A stretch of DNA of 64,000 nucleotides from Rhodoblastus acidophilus (GCF_009720655.1 NZ_WNKS01000015.1:1-64000), one strand, 5' to 3'; counted from the stretch's first letter, positions 11,653 through 20,931 are shown. The notes: generated from the letters alone by a model not told the origin. A program made the numbers and translations.

Positions 11653-11775
11653 TACGGTTTCCGCAAGATCGCTTCGCGATCCGCGAAAACGAAATCGCGC
11701 GAAAATCCTCCAAGCGAAGGGCGGATTTCCGCGCGAACGGAATACGATTTCCGAACTGATCGTTCGGAAATCGTA
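11653..11775 (+). repeat. TA-flanked palindromic element, 123-bp copy
   Basis: Begins TACGGTTTCCGCAAGATCGC and ends GGAAATCGTA. The left part carries a GATCGCTTCGCGATC palindrome. The right part is a perfect 15-bp stem (ATACGATTTCCGAAC / GTTCGGAAATCGTAT) with a 5-nt loop. By eye it is identical over all 123 bp to the copy at 42282-42404. Confidence 0.85.
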
Positions 11776-11880
11776 TGAAATGGCCGAGGCTGACCCTTGC
11801 TGGCACGGCGCCGCATTAGCTGTTACGTCTGTCCAGCGTGACTGCGTTCACCGAGGCCAGCGAAGCTGCGGGGAATATTT

Positions 11881-12300
11881 ATGCGCCAAAGCCAAAAAGT
11901 CCTGACGCTCAAAACCAAGGGCCCGGGCCTCTATGAATTCACGCCCGAAGCCCGCGCGTTTCTGCGCGGCGCGCACCTGCGCCTCGGCCAACTCACCATT
12001 TTCTGCCGGCACACCTCGGCGTCGCTGCTGATCCAGGAAAACGCCGACCCCTCGGTGGTGGACGACCTCAAAACCTTCTTCAGCCGGATCGCGCCGGAGG
12101 GCAGGGGGCTTTATGTCCACGACACCGAAGGCCCCGACGACATGCCGGGCCACATCCGCGCCGCGCTGACCCAGACCACGCTCGCCATCCCCTTCGCCGA
12201 TGGCGAACTGGCGCTGGGGACGTGGCAGGGGATCTATCTTTTCGAGCACCGCCGCGCCGCGCACCACCGCGAAGTCGTGCTGCACGCGCTCGGCGAATAG
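11881..12300 (+). CDS. yjbQ: YjbQ family protein (UPF0047)
   Basis: A 139-residue protein of the YjbQ/UPF0047 family, small trimeric proteins credited with weak thiamine-phosphate synthase activity but of unclear main role. The family's conserved segments are present: TIFCRHTSASLLIQENAD (residues 39-56), YVHDTEGPDDMPGH near 78-91 and GTWQGIYLFEHR near 118-129, supplying the conserved histidines and acidic residues. GGGGA lies just upstream of the ATG. It is followed 63 bp later by meaB on the same strand, without a known functional link. Confidence 0.88.
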   Translation: MRQSQKVLTLKTKGPGLYEFTPEARAFLRGAHLRLGQLTIFCRHTSASLLIQENADPSVVDDLKTFFSRIAPEGRGLYVHDTEGPDDMPGHIRAALTQTTLAIPFADGELALGTWQGIYLFEHRRAAHHREVVLHALGE

Positions 12301-12363
12301 GGCGCTTTTCAACGCGCGCTTTTGCCATTACCGAAGCGGAACATTTTGCGCAGAGGTTCCGTC

Positions 12364-13296
12364 GTGCCGCCCTTTCCCGATCTCCAAACCATCGCAGCCG
12401 GCGGCAAGCGCGGCCTGTCCCGCGCCCTCGCCCTGGTCGAAACCCACGAGGGCACGGCCGAACTCGCCACCCTCCTCGACGCCGCTCTCGCCCAAACCCG
12501 CGCCCACACCTCCGGCCTCACCGGCCCCCCCGGCGTCGGCAAATCCACGCTCACCAACGCCCTGCTGCGCGACTGGCGCGCGCGCAAAGAGACGGTGGGG
12601 GTGATCGCCGTCGATCCCTCCTCGCGGCGCACGGGCGGCGCGCTGCTCGGCGACCGCGCCCGCATGGCCACCGACCCCGAGGACCAGGGGGTTTTTGTCC
12701 GCTCCATGGCGGCCCGCGACCGGCTCGGCGGCCTCTCCGACCAGACCGTGGCCGCCAGCGTCCTTTTTCGCGCTTTCTATGACCGCGTGCTGATCGAAAG
12801 CGTCGGCATCGGCCAGTCCGAGGCCGATATTTCCTTTGCGGTCGATACGGTGATTCTCTGCGTTCAGCCCGGCTCCGGCGACAGCCTGCAATTCATGAAG
12901 GCGGGGGTGATGGAGCTGCCCGACATTGTCGTGGTGACAAAAGCCGACATGGGCGACGTCGCCCAGCGCGCCCGCAACGAGGTCGAAGGCGCGCTCACCC
13001 TGTTCGAGCGCGACGACGACTGGCGCGTGCCGGTGATCCTCGCCTCCGCGACCCACGGCGCCGGCGGCATGGTGGAGCTGCACAAGGCGCTCGCCGACCA
13101 CCGCGCCTGGGCCGAACGCACAGGCGCGCTCAAGGCGCGCCGCGCGATCCAGCAACGGGCCTGGGTCGACGAATCGATTCGCGCCCGTTTCGGGACCGAG
13201 GGGTTTTTTCGCGCCAAGGCGATGACGGCGGAGGGCGGTCCTTTCACCCGAGAGCTGACACTTGCGCGGGAGCTGAGCCGACGGCTTGAAGGGTGA
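12364..13296 (+). CDS. meaB: MeaB/ArgK-type G3E GTPase
   Basis: A 310-residue GTPase of the MeaB (LAO/AO transport ATPase) family, which loads and protects adenosylcobalamin in methylmalonyl-CoA mutase or related B12 mutases. Walker A is GPPGVGKS (54-61), followed by DPSSRRTGGALLGD, the switch segment ESVGIGQSE, and the guanine-specificity motif TKAD. I chose GTG at 12364 because AGAGG lies 7 nt upstream; a TTG at 12322 lacks such a site. No mutase gene is in the window, so the client enzyme is encoded elsewhere. The 3' end overlaps a small minus-strand frame by 53 bp. Confidence 0.88.
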   Translation: MPPFPDLQTIAAGGKRGLSRALALVETHEGTAELATLLDAALAQTRAHTSGLTGPPGVGKSTLTNALLRDWRARKETVGVIAVDPSSRRTGGALLGDRARMATDPEDQGVFVRSMAARDRLGGLSDQTVAASVLFRAFYDRVLIESVGIGQSEADISFAVDTVILCVQPGSGDSLQFMKAGVMELPDIVVVTKADMGDVAQRARNEVEGALTLFERDDDWRVPVILASATHGAGGMVELHKALADHRAWAERTGALKARRAIQQRAWVDESIRARFGTEGFFRAKAMTAEGGPFTRELTLARELSRRLEG

Positions 13297-13462
13297 GCGC
13301 CTCCGCCATCGCCTCTTCGGTCTCAGCGAACGGCTGACGAACCGCCGCCATGGCGTCGATTTCGCGCAGCCGCTCCTCCAGCGCCAGCAATCGGCAATAA
13401 AGCTCGAAGATTTCGCTCCGGGTCAAACCACGCTGCGCCTCATGATCGGACAAAATTTCCAT
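13244..13462 (-). CDS. Small hypothetical helical protein
   Basis: A 72-residue acidic, strongly helical protein, unrecognised. It has a heptad-like stretch around residues 15-40 (EIFELYCRLLALEERLREID) that may form a coiled coil. GAGGG lies about 10 nt before the ATG, and the gene is divergent from the Cys/His-rich gene at 13611. Its last 53 bp overlap the end of meaB on the other strand. It is too short to exclude a chance frame. Confidence 0.45.
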   Translation of the reverse strand: MEILSDHEAQRGLTRSEIFELYCRLLALEERLREIDAMAAVRQPFAETEEAMAEALTLQAVGSAPAQVSALG

Positions 13463-13610
13463 GGCGATGCGCCCTCGGTTTGATTCGCTCGGGAAGCGAG
13501 GCTAGGCCAAGATGACGGTAGGTCAACCTCCGGAAACCGCGGAGGCGGTCCTTTGACGACACCCCGCCGGCCTTCATGACAACGGCCGCGCCAGGCGCTA
13601 TGATGCGGCA

Positions 13611-13946
13611 ATGGCGAATTGGCTGCGTCTCATCGTCTCTGTTCTGGCTCTCGTCGGTCTGCTGGCCGCGGGAGCGGGCGGAGCTGTCGCCAAAAACGCC
13701 CACCAGTGCTGTCCCGAAACGGCGTCCATGACCATGGACGATCACGCCGCGGGCGGTGGCGACCATCATCGCGCCCTGCCGGATTGCTGCGTGTTCGGCG
13801 CCTGCGCGGTCCTGCCGCCGGCTCCGCCGCCGACCGCCTCCCTTGCGGCGCCGGCCGTTTTCGCCGAAGCCAGAGCGGCCGTTCTGGATGACGCGGGCCC
13901 CCCAAGCCGCTCGCCCTCTCCCGATCTGCGACCTCCCATCGCCTGA
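13611..13946 (+). CDS. Cys/His-rich small exported protein upstream of copper efflux genes
   Basis: A 111-residue protein, not assigned to a known family. Residues 1-27 form a signal peptide or membrane anchor. The exported part holds Cys33-Cys34, a His-rich stretch with Met (MTMDDHAAGGGDHH, 40-53), Cys59-Cys60 and Cys65, followed by a Pro/Ala-rich tail. Such clustered thiols and imidazoles suit binding of Cu+ or Ag+ in the periplasm. It precedes cusB by 81 bp on the same strand, so it probably belongs to the efflux operon. Function is inferred from residues and position only. Confidence 0.6.
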   Translation: MANWLRLIVSVLALVGLLAAGAGGAVAKNAHQCCPETASMTMDDHAAGGGDHHRALPDCCVFGACAVLPPAPPPTASLAAPAVFAEARAAVLDDAGPPSRSPSPDLRPPIA

Positions 13947-14027
13947 AGCCGTCCAACGCCGCGCCCCGACCGGGCGCGAGCGGCGCGTCTTCATGTTTGA
14001 GGCCGGTCAGCCGGCCGGGAGTCCAAA

Positions 14028-15182
14028 ATGCCATTTTATCGCCTGACGGGCGCGCTCGCGCTCGCGGCTGTCCTCGCCTGCGCGGGCATGGCCGCCGCCG
14101 AGGAGGCCGCGCAAAAGCGCATCCTCTACTACCGCAATCCCATGGGCCTCGCTGACACCTCCCCGGTTCCCAAGAAGGACGGCATGGGCATGGACTACAT
14201 CCCTGTTTACGAGGGCGAGGACGATGAGTCCGCGATCAGAATTGCGCCCGGGAAACTGCAACGCACAGGCGTGCGCACAGAGCCGGCGACCAGCCGCACG
14301 CTGGCGACAAAAATCCGCGTTCCCGGGACGATTCAGCTGGACGAGCGCCGCATCACCCTGGTGTCCACCCGCGCCACCGCCTTCATTGAACAGGTCGCCG
14401 AGGTGACGACGGGCGAGCGGGTGAAAAAGGGCCAGGCGCTGTTCCGCTTCTATTCGCCGGAAATCGCCTCGGCCGCCGCGCAATATTTTGCAAATCCCGG
14501 CTTTGAAGGCGCGCGACGCCGGCTCGACGTGCTCGACGTGCCCGCCGAGTTCATCACGGAGATCGACCGCGCGCGCAAAATCCCGCTGAGCCTGGACTGG
14601 CGGGCGCCGCGCGACGGCATCGTCTTCGAGCGCAACGCGTTTGAGGGCATGAAGGCCGAGCCGGGCCAGCAGCTTTTCAAGATCGTCGACCTGCAAAAAG
14701 TCTGGGCGCTGGTCGATGTCGCCGAACGCGATTTTTCGCGCATCAAGCCGGGGCAAAAGGTTGTGGTCCAGGCGCGCGGGATGCCGGATCGGGTTTTCAA
14801 CGGCGTCGTCGGCCTCGTCTATCCGCAAATCAACAAGGACACCCGCACCGCGCGCGTGCGCGTAGAACTGCAAAACCCCGAACTTGCTCTGCGCCCCGAC
14901 ATGTATGTCGACGCCGAAATTTTTTCTGGCGACGACGGCAACGTCATCGCGGCGCCCGAAAGCGCGGTGATCGACTCCGGCGCGAAGCAGCTTGTCCTGA
15001 TCGATCTGGGCGAGGGGCGTTTCGAACCGCGCGAGGTCAAGCTGGGCCGGCGCGGCGAGGGCTTTGTCGAAATCCGCGAGGGGGTGGCCGAGGGCGACAG
15101 GCTGGTGACCTCGGCGAACTTTTTGATCGACGCCGAAAGCAATCTGAAGGCGGCGCTGAAAAATTTCGGAGATTCGAAATGA
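14028..15182 (+). CDS. cusB: RND efflux periplasmic adaptor, CusB-like
   Basis: A 384-residue membrane-fusion protein linking an inner-membrane RND pump to an outer-membrane channel for Cu+/Ag+ export. A signal peptide covers residues 1-24. A heavy-metal-binding domain follows (YYRNPMG at 34-40, DGMGMDYIPVY at 51-61), matching the Met-rich N-terminal module of CusB-type adaptors. The body has the usual barrel-sandwich hybrid and beta-barrel segments (e.g. APRDGIVFERNAFEGMKAEPGQQLFKI split around residues 193-220). Its TGA overlaps the cusA ATG (ATGA), indicating coupling. No outer-membrane cusC is adjacent. Confidence 0.9.
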   Translation: MPFYRLTGALALAAVLACAGMAAAEEAAQKRILYYRNPMGLADTSPVPKKDGMGMDYIPVYEGEDDESAIRIAPGKLQRTGVRTEPATSRTLATKIRVPGTIQLDERRITLVSTRATAFIEQVAEVTTGERVKKGQALFRFYSPEIASAAAQYFANPGFEGARRRLDVLDVPAEFITEIDRARKIPLSLDWRAPRDGIVFERNAFEGMKAEPGQQLFKIVDLQKVWALVDVAERDFSRIKPGQKVVVQARGMPDRVFNGVVGLVYPQINKDTRTARVRVELQNPELALRPDMYVDAEIFSGDDGNVIAAPESAVIDSGAKQLVLIDLGEGRFEPREVKLGRRGEGFVEIREGVAEGDRLVTSANFLIDAESNLKAALKNFGDSK

Positions 15183-18100
15183 TCGGCCGCCTCATCGCCT
15201 GGTCGGCGCGCAATCTCGTGCTGGTCTTCATCGCCACGGCGTTTCTGGTCGCCGCCGGGATTCATGCGGTGAAGACTCTGCCGCTCGACGCGCTGCCCGA
15301 CCTCTCCGACGCGCAGGTGATCGTCTATACCGAAGTCCCGGGACAGGCGCCGCAGGTGGTCGAGGATCAGGTCACCTATCCGCTCGCCAGCGCCATGCTC
15401 ACCGTGCCCAAGTCAAAAGTGGTGCGCGGCTTCTCCTTCTTCGGCGTGTCCTTCGTCTACATCATTTTTGAGGACGGAACCGACCTCTACTGGGCGCGCT
15501 CGCGCGTGCTCGAATTTTTGGGCGCGGCCGGCAAAAAACTCCCGGCAGGCGTAACGCCGACGCTGGGGCCAGACGCCACCGGCGTCGGCTGGGTTTTTCA
15601 GTACGCCGTCGTCGCAAAGGAGATGACGCTCGCGGAACTGCGCTCCTTGCAGGACTGGACGCTGCGCTACGGCCTCGCCAAGGCGGAAGGCGTGGCGGAG
15701 ATCGCCAGCGTCGGCGGTTTTGTCAAGCAATACAATGTCGTGGTCGATCCGAGCCGGCTCAAGGCGCTGAACATTCCGCTGCAAAAACTGCGCGACGCCA
15801 TCCGCGCCAGCAACACTGATGTCGGCGGTCGCAGCGTCGAGCTTTCGGAATTCGAATTCATTGTTCGTGCGCGCGGCTATTTGCGCGGCGTTGCGGACCT
15901 CGAACAGATCGTGCTGAAGGCGGACGGCGGCACGCCGCTGCTGCTCAAGGATGTGGCGCGGGTCGAGATCGGCCCCGACGAGCGGCGCGGCATCACCGAG
16001 TTGAACGGCGAGGGCGAGGTCGCCAGCGGCATCGCCCTGCAGCGTTACGGCGCCAACGCCCTCAGCGTGATCGAAAACGTCAAGGCGACGCTGGCGCAAC
16101 TGGCGCCGAGCCTCCCCAAAGGCGTCGAAATCCTGCCGGTTTACGACCGCTCGCAACTTATCCACGCCGCCATCGAGACGCTGAAACACACCCTTGCCGA
16201 GGAAAGCCTGATCGTCGCGCTGGTCTGCATCGTCTTTCTGCTGCATGTGCGCAGCGCGCTGGCCGCCATCGTCATGCTGCCGGTCGGCGTGCTCATGGCC
16301 TTCGCCGCGATGAAAATTTTGGGCCTCAGCTCCAACATCATGAGCTTAGGCGGCATCGCCATCGCCATCGGCGCCATGGTGGACGCCGCCATCGTCATGA
16401 TCGAGAACGCCCACAAGCATCTGGAGCGCGCCCCGCCCGAAAAACCGCGCCTCGAAATCGTCATAGAGGCGGCGACCGAGGTCGGACCGGCCCTGTTTTT
16501 CAGCCTGCTGGTGATCACCGTTTCGTTCCTGCCGATCTTTTCGCTGGAGGCGCAGGAGGGGCGGCTGTTCAGCCCGCTCGCCTACACCAAAACCTTTGCC
16601 ATGGCGGCGGCGGCGTTCCTGTCCGTCACCCTGGTTCCGGCGCTGATGGTGGTGTTCGTGCGGGGAAAAATCGTCGCGGAGTCAAAAAATCCGATCAACC
16701 GATTCCTGATCTGGATCTATCGACCGGTCATCCGCGTGGTCTTACGCGCACGCCTCGCCACGATCCTGCTGGCCGTGGCCATCCTCGCCGCAACCGTGAT
16801 TCCCGCGCAAAAAATCGGCAGCGAATTCATGCCGACGCTGAACGAAGGCACGCTGCTTTACATGCCGACGACGCTGCCGGGCCTGTCGGTGACCAAGGCG
16901 GCGGAACTGCTGCAAACGCAGGACCGCATCATCAAGAGTTTTGCCGAGGTCGAGAGCGCCTATGGCAAGGCGGGGCGCGTCAACAGCGCCACCGATCCGG
17001 CGCCGACAGAAATGTTCGAGACGGTGATCCAGCTTACACCCAAGGCGCAATGGCGGCCGGGCCTCACCATCGACAAACTGATCGCGGAGATGGACGCGGC
17101 GCTGCAATTCCCCGGCGTTTCCAACGCCTGGACCATGCCGATCAAAGGCCGGCTCGACATGCTCTCGACCGGCATCCGCACCCCGGTCGGCGTCAAAATT
17201 TTCGGCCGCGATCTCACCGAGATCGAGGGACTGGCGCGGCGGGTCGAAAGCGTGCTCAAAACCGTGCCGGGAACGTCGAGCGCCTATGCCGAGCGCATCA
17301 TCGGCGGCTATTATCTCGAAGTGATTCCCGACCGTTCCGCGCTCGCGCGCTACGGCCTGATGATCGGCGACGTGCAGGACGTGATCGCCGCCGCGCTTGG
17401 CGGCGAGACGGTGACCACGACGGTCGAGGGGCGCGAACGCTACGGCGTGAACATCCGCTATCCCCGAGATTACAGGTCGTCGCCGCAGGCCATCGCCGAC
17501 GAGGTTTTGATCCCCTTGCCGAATGGCGGAACCACGCCGCTCGGCGACGTGGCCAAGGTGCAATTGGCGCGCGGCCCCACCTCGATCCGCACCGAAAACG
17601 GCCAACTCGCGGCCTATGTTTTCGTTGACGTGCGCGACCGCGACATCGGCTCTTACGTCGCGGAGGCCAAGGCGGCGGTGGCGAAATCGATAACATTCCC
17701 TCCCGGCGCCTATGTCACGTGGAGCGGGCAGTACGAATATATGGAGCGCGCGGCGGCGAAGTTGAAACTCGTGATCCCCGTCACGCTGCTGCTGATCCTG
17801 CTGCTGCTCTATCTCAACTTCCGCAGTTTTGTCGAAACCCTGATCGTGATGGCCTCGCTGCCGTTCGCGCTGGTGGGCGGCGTCTGGCTGATGGCGTATC
17901 TCAACTTCAACATGTCGGTGGCGGTCGCGGTCGGCTTCATCGCGCTCGCCGGCGTCGCGGCGGAAACCGGCGTGGTCATGCTGATCTACCTCGACCACGC
18001 GCGGCGCGAGCTGATGATCGCGCGCGAAAAAGAGGGGCGCCTGTTCACCCGCGAAGACCTGCATCGCGCCATCATGCTCGGCGCCGTCGAGCGCGTGCGC

Positions 18101-18355
18101 CCGAAGATGATGACGGTGGCGGCGATCATGGCCGGCCTCTTGCCCATCCTGTGGAGCACGGGCGCGGGCTCGGAAGTCATGCAGCGCATCGCGGTGCCGA
18201 TGATCGGCGGCATGGTGTCGTCCACGCTGCTGACGCTCGTCGTCATTCCGGCGATCTACGATCTCGTCAAGGGTTTTGGTTTGCCGCGTGAAAACAACGC
18301 GGCGGCCGAAAAAACCGTCCCGTCTCAGCACAGCGGTCCCATCGCCGCCGAATAG
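15179..18355 (+). CDS. cusA: Heavy-metal RND transporter, CusA-like
   Basis: A 1058-residue proton-driven inner-membrane pump of the HME-RND family. The usual twelve-helix layout with two large periplasmic loops is visible. The transmembrane proton-relay region is IGAMVDAAIVMIEN, typical of metal rather than drug pumps. The methionine-rich substrate region reads RLDMLSTGIRTPVGVKIFG with Met661, matching the CusA Cu+/Ag+ relay rather than the CzcA divalent type. GVGWVFQYA early in the porter domain is also family typical. It sits between cusB (overlapping) and cusF (10 bp after the stop). Confidence 0.93.
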   Translation: MIGRLIAWSARNLVLVFIATAFLVAAGIHAVKTLPLDALPDLSDAQVIVYTEVPGQAPQVVEDQVTYPLASAMLTVPKSKVVRGFSFFGVSFVYIIFEDGTDLYWARSRVLEFLGAAGKKLPAGVTPTLGPDATGVGWVFQYAVVAKEMTLAELRSLQDWTLRYGLAKAEGVAEIASVGGFVKQYNVVVDPSRLKALNIPLQKLRDAIRASNTDVGGRSVELSEFEFIVRARGYLRGVADLEQIVLKADGGTPLLLKDVARVEIGPDERRGITELNGEGEVASGIALQRYGANALSVIENVKATLAQLAPSLPKGVEILPVYDRSQLIHAAIETLKHTLAEESLIVALVCIVFLLHVRSALAAIVMLPVGVLMAFAAMKILGLSSNIMSLGGIAIAIGAMVDAAIVMIENAHKHLERAPPEKPRLEIVIEAATEVGPALFFSLLVITVSFLPIFSLEAQEGRLFSPLAYTKTFAMAAAAFLSVTLVPALMVVFVRGKIVAESKNPINRFLIWIYRPVIRVVLRARLATILLAVAILAATVIPAQKIGSEFMPTLNEGTLLYMPTTLPGLSVTKAAELLQTQDRIIKSFAEVESAYGKAGRVNSATDPAPTEMFETVIQLTPKAQWRPGLTIDKLIAEMDAALQFPGVSNAWTMPIKGRLDMLSTGIRTPVGVKIFGRDLTEIEGLARRVESVLKTVPGTSSAYAERIIGGYYLEVIPDRSALARYGLMIGDVQDVIAAALGGETVTTTVEGRERYGVNIRYPRDYRSSPQAIADEVLIPLPNGGTTPLGDVAKVQLARGPTSIRTENGQLAAYVFVDVRDRDIGSYVAEAKAAVAKSITFPPGAYVTWSGQYEYMERAAAKLKLVIPVTLLLILLLLYLNFRSFVETLIVMASLPFALVGGVWLMAYLNFNMSVAVAVGFIALAGVAAETGVVMLIYLDHARRELMIAREKEGRLFTREDLHRAIMLGAVERVRPKMMTVAAIMAGLLPILWSTGAGSEVMQRIAVPMIGGMVSSTLLTLVVIPAIYDLVKGFGLPRENNAAAEKTVPSQHSGPIAAE

Positions 18356-18365
18356 GAGAAGCACT

Positions 18366-18686
18366 ATGAAAAAAATCGCACTTGCCGCCGCGCTGGTCGC
18401 CGCCGTTCCGCTCGCTGCCACGCCTGCGCTCGCCACCGAAAACATCGTCGTCGCGCAGGCGGAAAAACCGACGGGGCAGGGGACGATCAACAGCATCGAC
18501 GCCGCCGGCAAAAAGCTCAACATGACCCACGGCCCCGTCGCGGCGCTCAAATGGCCCGGCATGACCATGGATTTCAACGTCGCGCCCGGCGTCGACTTTT
18601 CCGCGCTCAAGAGCGGCCAAAAAGTCGTGTTCACGCTGTCGCGCGGCGCCGGCGGCTATGTGATCGACAGCATCAAGCCGGAGTGA
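18366..18686 (+). CDS. cusF: CusF-like periplasmic copper chaperone
   Basis: A 106-residue exported protein with a signal peptide (1-22). LNMTHGPVAALKWPGMTMDF carries the His, Trp and two Met residues of the CusF Cu+/Ag+ site, including the unusual tryptophan cation-pi contact. It should deliver metal to CusB/CusA in the periplasm. AGGAG precedes the ATG, 10 bp after the cusA stop, so it is the last gene of the operon. The next gene, on the other strand, ends only 3 bp away. Confidence 0.92.
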   Translation: MKKIALAAALVAAVPLAATPALATENIVVAQAEKPTGQGTINSIDAAGKKLNMTHGPVAALKWPGMTMDFNVAPGVDFSALKSGQKVVFTLSRGAGGYVIDSIKPE

Positions 18687-18689
18687 TCG

Positions 18690-19799
18690 CTACTGCACCT
18701 TGCGCTGGAACATCCAGGCCGCCAGCCCCATGGTGACCATGCCGACGACCGCCATGGGCCAGATGCGCTGCGCGACGAGCCAGAACGGCATGTCGCGCAG
18801 GAACAGGCCGCGCACAATGACGAGCATGTGGGTGAGCGGATTGGTCAGCGCGAGGGGTTGGAGCCAGTCCGGCATGTTCTGCACCGGCGACGAAAACCCC
18901 GAGAGCATCATCGCCGGCATCATCACCAGCATGATGCCCATCATCGCCTGCTGCTGCGTCGAGACCAGCGACGAGATGAACAAGGCGATGCCGATCACCG
19001 CGACCAAAAACACGGTGAGCGACAGGAACAGCATCGCCGCCGAGCCCAGCAGCGGGATGCCGAACAGCAGGATGACGATGCCGCTGATGATGACGCATTG
19101 GCCGAGGCCCACAAGCAGGCCGGGCGCGGCCTTGCCGACGACGATTTCCAGCGGCTGCAATGGCGACACCAGCAATTGCTCGAACGTGCCAAGCTCGCGT
19201 TCGCGCGCGACGGACATGCCCACCATCATCAACACCATGGTCATCGGCAGCGTCGCGATCAGGACGGGAACCATGGCGTTGCGATAGTCGCGGTTGGGAT
19301 TGTACCAGGCGCGCTCGACGATGCGGCTGTCGGCGTTCAATTTGTCGGGAGCGAAGGTTTCGGTCCCGAACTGGCTGATGATGGTGTTCAGATAGGAATT
19401 GACGATCTGCGCGCTGTTCGATTTTCGCCCGTCGAGCAGGACCGAAACGTCGGGCGTCTCGCGCGCCGCAATCTTGCGTGAAAAATCCTGGCCGATCTGG
19501 ACGACGACCATCACCTCCTGGCGGTCGATGGCGGCGCGCGCGTCAGCCTGGCTGTCGTAGCGGCGGATTTCGGAAAAGGCGGAGGCGCGTTCGAACCGGC
19601 TGATGAGCTGTTCGGATTGCGCGCCCCAATCCTGGTTGACCACGCCGACGGGCACGTTGGTGACTTCCATGGTCGCGGCGAAGGCGAACAAAAAAACCTG
19701 GATCAGCGGCGGCATGATCAGCGCGAAGCGCGCCTTCTTGTCGCGGAACGCCGCAAGCAGCTCTTTCACGACCAGTGCGGAGAGGCGGGTCCACAGCAT
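18690..19799 (-). CDS. ybhR: ABC-2 type permease, YbhR-like
   Basis: A 369-residue integral membrane subunit of an ABC exporter. One N-terminal helix (about 20-40) is followed by a long periplasmic loop and five C-terminal helices with the ABC-2 signature region (SVARERELGTFEQLLVSPLQ). Length matches E. coli YbhR (368). I chose the ATG at 19799, 4 bp after the preceding stop, rather than the longer frame from 19874. It is the last gene of the cecR-ybhGFSR order. Its end nearly touches convergent cusF. Confidence 0.87.
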   Translation of the reverse strand: MLWTRLSALVVKELLAAFRDKKARFALIMPPLIQVFLFAFAATMEVTNVPVGVVNQDWGAQSEQLISRFERASAFSEIRRYDSQADARAAIDRQEVMVVVQIGQDFSRKIAARETPDVSVLLDGRKSNSAQIVNSYLNTIISQFGTETFAPDKLNADSRIVERAWYNPNRDYRNAMVPVLIATLPMTMVLMMVGMSVARERELGTFEQLLVSPLQPLEIVVGKAAPGLLVGLGQCVIISGIVILLFGIPLLGSAAMLFLSLTVFLVAVIGIALFISSLVSTQQQAMMGIMLVMMPAMMLSGFSSPVQNMPDWLQPLALTNPLTHMLVIVRGLFLRDMPFWLVAQRIWPMAVVGMVTMGLAAWMFQRKVQ

Positions 19800-19803
19800 G
19801 GGT

Positions 19804-20931
19804 TCAATCCAGCCGCTGGCGCGTTTTTCGCGCGGTGAGGGTGAACAGGGCGATCGCCATGACGATGAGCACAAGGCTTTCGGGCAGGATCACCGCCCAG
19901 ATGTCGCCGGCGAGAAAAATGGTTTGCAGACCCGGCACGTAATAATAGGCAGGGACGACGCGCGCAAAAACGCGCAACGGCGCCGGCATGCTCGCGACCT
20001 CGAACAGGAAGCCGGAGAAATACAGGCCCGGCAAAAAGGCGACCAGCATGGCGATCTGGCTGGCGATGAACTGCGTGCGCGCGACGGTCGAAATCAGCAG
20101 GCCGATGCTCAGCGCCACCATCAGGAAAATCGCGGTGAAACCGGTGAGCACGAGAAACGAGCCGCGCAACGGAATGTCGAACACGAACAGCGAGGCTGCG
20201 ACGCACACCCCCATGGCGATCATGCCGAGCACGAAATTCGGCACGAGTTTTCCAATGATGAATTCGACGACGCCGACGGGGGTCGCCAACAGCGCCTCCA
20301 TGGTGCCGCGCTCCCATTCGCGCGAGACGACCAGCGCGGTGAGCATGGAGCCGATCATCATCTGGATCAGCGAAATCGAGCCGGGCACGAGAAAGCGGCG
20401 GCTTTGCAGCTCCGGGTTGAACCAGAACCGCGCCTTGATCTCGATTTGTCCGGGCGGCGCCTCGGCGCCGAGGCCGCGTTTTTCCCGCCATGACGCCCAG
20501 GCGCCTTGCATGTAGCCGGTCACCAGCGCGGCGGTGTTGGGGTCGCTGCCGTCCGAAATGACCTGGATCGCGGCGGTGTCGCCGCGCGCCAGTTTTTCGG
20601 AAAAATCGCCGGCGAGGACGATCACGCCATTGAGCTTTCCGGCCGAGAGATCGTCGATGAAGGCGCGGCGGTCGGAGGATTCATGCACGTCGAAATAGGG
20701 GGTGTTCGACAGCGCGATCAAAAATTCGCGCGAGGCGGGCGTGGGGTCTTCGATGACCAGCCCGACCTTCAGCCGCGTCGCGTCGAAGGAAATGCCGAAG
20801 CCGAACAGGAAAAGCAGCAAGGCCGGCAGGACGAAGGCGACGACAAAACTGGAGGGGTCGCGCGACACCTGCCGCGTCTCCTTGACGATCAGGGCGCGGA
20901 TGCGCCGCCAGCGGCCGCTCGGGGCGCTCAT
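19804..20931 (-). CDS. ybhS: ABC-2 type permease, YbhS-like
   Basis: A 375-residue exporter membrane subunit, matching E. coli YbhS (377) in length and place. It has an N-terminal helix (about 27-47), an extracytoplasmic domain and a five-helix C-terminal bundle with SREWERGTMEALLATPVGV. The ATG at 20931 overlaps the ybhF stop (ATGA), so translation is coupled; an upstream ATG at 21093 lies inside ybhF. It pairs with YbhR to form the channel. Confidence 0.88.
   Translation of the reverse strand: MSAPSGRWRRIRALIVKETRQVSRDPSSFVVAFVLPALLLFLFGFGISFDATRLKVGLVIEDPTPASREFLIALSNTPYFDVHESSDRRAFIDDLSAGKLNGVIVLAGDFSEKLARGDTAAIQVISDGSDPNTAALVTGYMQGAWASWREKRGLGAEAPPGQIEIKARFWFNPELQSRRFLVPGSISLIQMMIGSMLTALVVSREWERGTMEALLATPVGVVEFIIGKLVPNFVLGMIAMGVCVAASLFVFDIPLRGSFLVLTGFTAIFLMVALSIGLLISTVARTQFIASQIAMLVAFLPGLYFSGFLFEVASMPAPLRVFARVVPAYYYVPGLQTIFLAGDIWAVILPESLVLIVMAIALFTLTARKTRQRLD

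Larger units (their letters stand above)
11097..11880. other. 784-bp non-coding block with several structured signals
   Basis: No supportable protein gene lies here. In order the block contains a palindrome just after ppdK (11115-11137), a GGTCCAC-type repeat (11214-11277), a promoter-like TTGACA at 11324-11329, a parS-like palindrome (11354-11369), a strong hairpin (11460-11497) and a full TA-flanked element (11653-11775). The part from 11280 to 11600 is visibly less GC-rich than the flanking genes. Confidence 0.6.
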
